A stretch of DNA of 12,418 bases, from the NCBI GenBank assembly GCA_937859825.1, contig CALMAP010000268.1, positions 1 through 12,418 of the forward strand, given 5' to 3'. Position numbers and translations under genes: made by a program. Below, piece after piece: positions 8,255-12,418 of the stretch. The DNA comes from an uncultured Terriglobus sp. (lineage in GTDB: Bacteria; Acidobacteriota; Terriglobia; Terriglobales; Acidobacteriaceae). Below the pieces are notes generated by a model. The model saw only the letters and a list, made by a program, of their open reading frames with translations, was not told where the DNA came from and did no database searches. The stretch's first letter is position 1. Each line of letters opens with the position of its first letter.

Positions 8255-8619
8255 GCTGCATGGACTCCCTAAGAAAATTGCGCAGGAACGCGGTGTGCCA
8301 GATTGCGGGAACCTTACCCCGGCATAAGCCAGCAGGAAAAAGACACGCGCCCCTGAACGGTCGTAATACCGATGTGCTATCGAGTGGGGAGCAAGGTGCG
8401 GTTCTTATGTCCGCGGCGCAAGGTTTGCGGTCGTGTCAGGACCGGACCATCTGGGCGCACTCCACCAGCGTTGCGTAGAATAGCACACTTTGATAGACGT
8501 CTGGCGGAGAGAAAAGATGCACAGTGAACATAGCAGGCTGCCCCTTCGACCGGAACATGATGTCCGAAGAGGAACTACCGGTTGGGATAGCCTACTGACC
8601 TACCAGGCCCAATCAGCAG
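8255..8619. other. Gene-free region between hisS and rpoD
   Basis: The 365 bases between the hisS stop and the rpoD start carry no supportable gene; the 72-codon plus-strand frame at 8260-8478 lacks a ribosome binding site. It likely contains the rpoD promoter and a long 5' leader. I see no strong terminator hairpin after hisS and no riboswitch-like structure that I can name. Confidence 0.55.
8477..8485 (-). promoter_or_regulatory. Possible extended -10 promoter element for rpoD
   Basis: Read on the minus strand, the bases are TGC-TATTCT, that is an extended -10 (TGn) with a hexamer matching TATAAT at four of six positions. No good -35 is found 16-18 bases upstream. It would give a leader of about 215 bases before the rpoD start. 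Weak evidence from pattern alone. Confidence 0.25.
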
Positions 8620-9960
8620 TCACTCCGTAGCGAGCGCCATACGCAAATCGGCGAACGGAACCTTGCGCTGCTCATTGGATGCGAAGGTCTTTACCGTCGC
8701 GACCGACTGAGCCACCTCGTCTTCTCCAAGAATCACGATGGAGCGGGCAACACGGTCCGCCGTTTCAAAAGATTTCTTCAACCGGAAGCTGCCGTCGCCC
8801 ACCTCAACGGAAAGACCTGAGGAACGAAGATCGCGCGCTAGCGATAACGCTGCCGCGTTCTGCGCGGGGCTGAGCGGAGCGAGGTAGGCGTCCAGCTTCG
8901 GCATGATGGACACTTCTCCGGCACTTGCGGCAGCGGCTTCTTCCAGCGCCTGTAGTGTGAGCACAAGCCGGTCTTCCCCAATGGCGAAGCCGATGCCCGG
9001 CGCGCGCGGACCGCCCAGCATCTCAGAGAGACCATCGTAACGGCCGCCGCCGAGTAGGGCGTTCTGCGTGCCGAGACCAACGTCCACGGTGAACTCAAAA
9101 GTCGTACGCGTATAGTAATCCAGACCGCGTACCAGCCGCGGATTGACCATATAGGGTACGCCGCAGGCGTCCAGCGCGGCCAGCACCTGCGCGAAGTGGT
9201 CTTTCGATGCGTCGTCCAGGTAGTCGGCGATCTTCGGCAGCGCGTCGATGATCTCCTGGTCGGCTTCGTCCTTGCTGTCCAGCACGCGCAACGGGTTGGT
9301 TTCGGCGCGGCGCTGGTTGTCCGGGCACATGCGGTCCCTGACCGGCAGCAGCGCTTCTCGTAATGCGGCCACGTAGCGAGGCCGGTCGGTACTGCTGCCT
9401 ACTGAGTTCAACTGCAGCTTCCAGCCCTTCCAGTCGTTGGCTTCGCTGGCGCGGGGAATCTCGAGTGCATCCAGCAGAGCGGCCAGCATCTCCAGCACCT
9501 CAGCGTCGCGCAGCGGCGATTCCGAACCGGACGAAGAAGGCCCGATGACCTCTGCCCCAATCTGGAAGAACTGGCGGTAGCGGCCCTTCTGCGGACGCTC
9601 CCGGCGAAACTGTGGACCGATGTAGTACAGCTTTTGCAGTTGACCGGTGTCGCCCAGTTTGTGCTCGATGTAGGCGCGCACCACGCCGGCAGTGTTCTCC
9701 GGGCGCAAAGTGAGCGACTGTGCCTTTTCACTGGCGGCGCGGGCGCGGTCCTCCCACGTGTACATCTCCTTGGAGACGATGTCGGTCTCTTCGCCCACGC
9801 CGCGAGCGAACAGCTCCGTCGCCTCAAGAACAGGCGTACGGATCTCTCCGAAGTTGTAGCGGCGAAAGACATCACGCGCGGTCTGCTCCACGCGGTTCCA
9901 AAGGGCGGTTTCTGGCGGCAAAAGGTCGCGCGTGCCGCGCACCGCTTTGATCGTGCTCAT
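8620..9960 (-). CDS. hisS: Histidyl-tRNA synthetase
   Basis: This 446-residue class II aminoacyl-tRNA synthetase charges tRNA-His with histidine in the cytoplasm. It has the N-terminal GTRDLLPPE (about 9-17), which marks this family, then motif 2 with FRRERPQKGR (118-127), the histidine-specific LVRGLDYYTRT (276-286), GGGRYDGL (304-311), and motif 3 as GIGFAIGEDRL (322-332). The C-terminal anticodon-binding domain covers about 355-446. Length is typical. I chose the ATG giving MSTIKAVRGT; an in-frame TTG nine bases upstream and a GTG directly before the ATG are alternatives. GAAGG lies very close to the ATG, so the exact start is not settled by spacing. The gene lies 54 bases after the small upstream gene on the same strand, and they probably share a transcript. 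Confidence 0.97.
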   Translation of the reverse strand: MSTIKAVRGTRDLLPPETALWNRVEQTARDVFRRYNFGEIRTPVLEATELFARGVGEETDIVSKEMYTWEDRARAASEKAQSLTLRPENTAGVVRAYIEHKLGDTGQLQKLYYIGPQFRRERPQKGRYRQFFQIGAEVIGPSSSGSESPLRDAEVLEMLAALLDALEIPRASEANDWKGWKLQLNSVGSSTDRPRYVAALREALLPVRDRMCPDNQRRAETNPLRVLDSKDEADQEIIDALPKIADYLDDASKDHFAQVLAALDACGVPYMVNPRLVRGLDYYTRTTFEFTVDVGLGTQNALLGGGRYDGLSEMLGGPRAPGIGFAIGEDRLVLTLQALEEAAAASAGEVSIMPKLDAYLAPLSPAQNAAALSLARDLRSSGLSVEVGDGSFRLKKSFETADRVARSIVILGEDEVAQSVATVKTFASNEQRKVPFADLRMALATE

Positions 9961-10014
9961 CACCTTCAAGTGTAGCGAAGCTGCTGCACGGTCAGCACTG
10001 CCCGTTGCGCCTGC

Positions 10015-10344
10015 CTAATGAAAGAAGATCGGCGGAATCGAAACTTTCGCGTGTTCCGTTGGCATGCTCGTCAGAATGAAGCATGCGGTTTCTTCTACCT
10101 GGTGCAGATAGAAGGAGCAGCGGCACGGAAAATTATCCAGGACAAATCGTAAATCGAACTCCACGTCGGAGCGCTTCAGCACGGTCTCTTCGCGCATGTA
10201 AAGACAACTTGATGGTTGCTGCGTCCGGGTGCCGTCGAGAGCGCGTTGCAGAAATCCGGCCTCGGCCAGCAGATTGTGAAGATGAAGATAATCTGGCGCT
10301 ACAGAGTCGTTCTGGTGCACGATCACATCGGCAATGAACTTCAC
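10015..10344 (-). CDS. Small protein of unknown function upstream of hisS
   Basis: This 109-residue frame begins with GTG; GAGG lies ten bases upstream. The peptide looks like a real globular protein: MKFIADVIVH suggests a first beta-strand, followed by a helix with DYLHLHNLLAEAGF (18-31), a hydrophilic turn, and further strands. This order (strand, DY-x-x-LH helix ending in AGF, then a short second strand) resembles small ferredoxin-like proteins of the DUF2622/GhoS kind, but the match is by eye and weak. The C-terminal 40 residues contain three cysteines (two as CRC). It is on the same strand as hisS with a 54-base gap, so co-transcription is likely. It could be spurious, since its codons are less biased than those of hisS. 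Confidence 0.55.
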   Translation of the reverse strand: MKFIADVIVHQNDSVAPDYLHLHNLLAEAGFLQRALDGTRTQQPSSCLYMREETVLKRSDVEFDLRFVLDNFPCRCSFYLHQVEETACFILTSMPTEHAKVSIPPIFFH

Positions 10345-10397
10345 GCGGTGAATACCTCGCGAAAATAGTAACGCCGCTCCAATCTTTTGGCACCAAA

Positions 10398-10424
10398 ATT
10401 CTCCACGCTACCAGCGTGGAGAAT
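10398..10424 (-). promoter_or_regulatory. Perfect 12-bp inverted repeat in leader region
   Basis: ATTCTCCACGCT/AGCGTGGAGAAT flanks a 3-base loop, upstream of the 109-residue gene. Read on the minus strand, the hairpin is followed by TTTTGG (its last arm bases contribute AATTTT), so it could be an intrinsic terminator or attenuator acting before the small gene and hisS. It could equally be an operator dyad. On the other side TTTTGG-ca-CCAAAA (10385-10398) forms a second, partly overlapping stem that would compete with it on the last A. Direction and role are inference. Confidence 0.5.
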
Positions 10425-10444
10425 GCCAGCATAACGAACGTTCC

Positions 10445-10513
10445 GATACTTGCCTGATATCTGGTGCAGTATCACATGAAAGAAATGTGCAAAGTATTCG
10501 ATATCACAGAAAG
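10445..10513. promoter_or_regulatory. Direct and inverted repeats, possible regulator sites
   Basis: TATCACATGAAAG (10470-10482) and TATCACAGAAAG (10502-10513) are near-identical direct repeats 32 bases apart, about three helical turns. The first overlaps an inverted repeat GATACT/AGTATC (10445-10473) centred on GATATC, and the second begins within another GATATC. These lie 100-170 bases upstream of the 109-residue gene and 100-150 bases downstream of the peptidase stop. Such spacing fits cooperative protein binding, but no bound regulator can be named. Confidence 0.35.
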
Positions 10514-10570
10514 TCTTACACCGATGCAGGTGCGCTAATCTGCTGACAGAACACAGATGACCTGGGAGAA

Positions 10571-10590
10571 GGGCCCTCTACTGAGGGCCC
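10571..10590 (-). terminator. Terminator-like hairpin after the M14 peptidase gene
   Basis: GGGCCCTC-tact-GAGGGCCC is a perfect 8-bp stem beginning 25 bases after the peptidase stop on the minus strand. In that direction it is preceded by an A-run and followed by TTCTCC. On the plus strand it is followed by TGTTTTTG, a better U-tract, so it probably works in both directions. No plus-strand gene precedes it. Confidence 0.65.
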
Positions 10591-10614
10591 TGTTTTTGCG
10601 AAGCACTTACAACT

Positions 10615-12418
10615 TTATTTCCACACCTCAACAATTGGGTAGCGGTTCTGGTAGGGCGGCTGGTAACTCGAGCGGCTGAGCCACCAGGTGAGGCGCGCCT
10701 GGTTATCCGCAGCGAAGGTTGCATCGCTTTTAAGTTTTGCTTGGAACTCCGCGTAAAGGTCAGGCCGTTCACTGGCGAGCCTCTGCGCAATGGGAACGCT
10801 CAGGTAGTCGCCCGCTCCGATACGGCCGTTGCGCTCAAAGATGCTGTCCAGAAAGCCCCAACGAACAAGGGCATCCGGTGCGGCCGGATGCAGCATGCTC
10901 ATGATGAGCCGAGCCTCTGGCTGTGCCAGCGGAACGTAATAGCTGCCTGAAGGGATCGTGATTGTCTCTTTGACCGGTTGCAGCTTGTAGTCGGTAAAAG
11001 TGCGGCCCTCAAAGGGGAACGGCTGCTTTTTCACATCCGTGAAGCGCCAGGTCTCGAATTGCGCAGTTTGCTCCTGCTTTGTGCGTTCCATGCGAACGCC
11101 GTGCAAAGCAAGCACGTCGGCAACGTAGCCGAAGCTTTCCGGAATCAGAAATCCGTCGGGTACGGGTGCCTGCGCGGTCGTGTCCACGCCGTCATGGGTG
11201 ATCGTTTCGAAATCATCTTTTGCAGCCGTGAAGTGGTTTACGGATTTGCCAGTGATCGGTGAGTCGATCTTCTCGACCTTAAGTGAGTGGTACGGAATGG
11301 GGTGACCGCCCGCGCTGGTCTTGCCGTCGAGGAAGAGATTGCCGTCACGCTTGCCGGCAAGTGCCATGTCCGCAGCGTCGCTGTCGCGCACAGCCTTCTG
11401 CAGCGCCTGCGGGTCTTCGGTCACCACGTCGATAGAGTTCACCATGATGTCGTAGTTCGACCATGCGCGCGTCTTAGGGTCTTTCAGCGAGTGCGTCTCC
11501 ACCAGCAGACAAGGGCGATTGCGCGCGGCGGAGTACAGGTGCGAGTAGCGTGGCGAAAATACCTCCACGAAGAACTCGCGCTTGCCTGTTGCAGGATTTG
11601 TCTGTAGCGCGCCATACGGACTGATCAGGTGGCCGTCCTTCTCCATGCGCGCATTCAGTTGCGGGATCAAGCGATCGTTCACCCAGGCGCTTGAAGGCGC
11701 ACCCATATCGAGATGGTGGGCGATGTCGTAAGTCACGTCGTACTGGTAGTCCGCGCCGTCGGTCACGTGGTTGTCGAACATGAAGTCAGGCAGCCACGCG
11801 TTGTAGAGCTTGAGAAAGGCGCGCATCTCCGGAGTATCGGCCTTGATGTAGTCGCGGTTCAGGTTGATGTCCTGCGCCGTGGCGCGGGTGCCGGTCACGG
11901 CAGGCCCGTTCTGCATCGCGCGGTTGAAGGGGCTACGGTGCTCGTGGCCGTCCACGTTGAAGACGGGAATGACCACGAAGATCGCCCTATCGAGCCATGC
12001 CTTCTGGTGCGGCTTATTGCCAACGGTCATGTCGCGCAGCAGCATGAGCGCGGTGTCTTTGCCCTCGATCTCACCGGAGTGAATGCCCGACTGAATAAGG
12101 ATGACGGCCTTGCCGGTCTTATGTGCGGCTTCGGGCGTGAAGGCGCGGTCCTTGCTGGCGACGATCGCGATCATCGTTCGGCCCTCGGGCGTGGTGCCCA
12201 TCGGCAGCGCCTTGATCTCCTTTGATCGCTGCTCCAGCAGGTGGGCGTAGCCGACCACGTCCGCATAGACGCCGGTGGTCTGCCAGTTCGATTTCTCTCC
12301 CGGCGTAAGCAACTCTGGCGCAATGCCCTGCACGCTGGCCGCGAGCGATACTGCTGCCGCCGCTGCGGGCGGCTCATACATGCTGTGTGGACGCAGTTGC
12401 TCCTGCTGGGCAGTCAAG
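10615..12418 (-). CDS. M14-family zinc carboxypeptidase-like protein, N-terminus cut by window
   Basis: About 600 residues are visible; the gene continues past the window edge. The peptidase domain (about 45-330 of the visible part) has the zinc motif H113-S-G-E116, FNVDGHEH (153-160), the substrate-binding DINLNRDY (183-190, matching DLNRN of M14 enzymes), a third zinc ligand H217 in DNHVTDG, and the catalytic E307 in VETHSLK. All are in the expected order, so an active metallopeptidase that removes C-terminal residues or cleaves amide bonds in peptides is likely. A C-terminal part of about 270 residues is probably mostly beta and of unknown role. The first visible residues (TAQQEQLRPHS) look like the start of a mature exported protein, so the signal peptide probably lies just outside. 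The TTG at 12415-12417 is unlikely to be the true start. Confidence 0.9.
   Translation of the reverse strand, partial: LTAQQEQLRPHSMYEPPAAAAAVSLAASVQGIAPELLTPGEKSNWQTTGVYADVVGYAHLLEQRSKEIKALPMGTTPEGRTMIAIVASKDRAFTPEAAHKTGKAVILIQSGIHSGEIEGKDTALMLLRDMTVGNKPHQKAWLDRAIFVVIPVFNVDGHEHRSPFNRAMQNGPAVTGTRATAQDINLNRDYIKADTPEMRAFLKLYNAWLPDFMFDNHVTDGADYQYDVTYDIAHHLDMGAPSSAWVNDRLIPQLNARMEKDGHLISPYGALQTNPATGKREFFVEVFSPRYSHLYSAARNRPCLLVETHSLKDPKTRAWSNYDIMVNSIDVVTEDPQALQKAVRDSDAADMALAGKRDGNLFLDGKTSAGGHPIPYHSLKVEKIDSPITGKSVNHFTAAKDDFETITHDGVDTTAQAPVPDGFLIPESFGYVADVLALHGVRMERTKQEQTAQFETWRFTDVKKQPFPFEGRTFTDYKLQPVKETITIPSGSYYVPLAQPEARLIMSMLHPAAPDALVRWGFLDSIFERNGRIGAGDYLSVPIAQRLASERPDLYAEFQAKLKSDATFAADNQARLTWWLSRSSYQPPYQNRYPIVEVWK

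Noticed and set aside
10133..10432. Minus-strand 99-codon open frame overlapping the 109-residue gene
   Set aside because: It is in another frame, has Arg/Ser-rich shadow composition, and starts inside the 12-bp hairpin region.
11713..12225. Plus-strand 170-codon open frame opposite the M14 gene
   Set aside because: Antisense shadow; the minus strand carries all zinc and catalytic motifs in order.

Overview
The window looks like chromosomal DNA of an Acidobacteriota member, probably class Terriglobia (Granulicella, Terriglobus or Edaphobacter type). That placement is inference. It rests on the high-GC housekeeping genes, on the type of GH2 hydrolase and M14 metallopeptidase present, and on the short palindromes built on GGCTAAAGCC or CCTGGG..CCCAGG that I associate with these genomes. 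No rRNA, tRNA, CRISPR array, integrase or transposase gene is visible.

Left part (1-2835). After about 350 bases without a gene comes a small cupin gene on the minus strand. It is divergent from a plus-strand gene for an intracellular glycoside hydrolase family 2 enzyme. The 157-base gap between them carries CTGTC/GACAG half-sites that could be an operator.

Middle part (2836-5291). Two plus-strand genes of unknown function overlap at their junction and are visibly AT-richer than the rest. One 60-base line inside counts to about 38% GC, against 68% for a line in the GH2 gene. The first encodes a 504-residue protein with a beta-sandwich-like middle and an eight-cysteine C-terminal domain, but no visible signal peptide. 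The second encodes an exported protein with propeller-blade-like motifs. I read this as a laterally acquired or strongly diverged two-gene cassette, and it is the best candidate here for something undescribed. About 1.2 kb of non-coding DNA follows (5292-6491), filled with short hairpins and one 21-base tandem duplication.

Right part (6492-12418). All genes lie on the minus strand: rpoD (primary sigma factor) with a strong terminator hairpin, hisS (histidyl-tRNA synthetase), a 109-residue protein of unknown function just upstream of hisS, and an M14 zinc carboxypeptidase-like enzyme cut by the window edge. The peptidase gene has its own terminator-like hairpin. Between that hairpin and the small gene lies a leader or promoter region with a perfect 12-bp inverted repeat and a 12-base direct repeat. 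The small gene and hisS probably share a transcript. rpoD is separated from hisS by 365 bases and probably has its own promoter.
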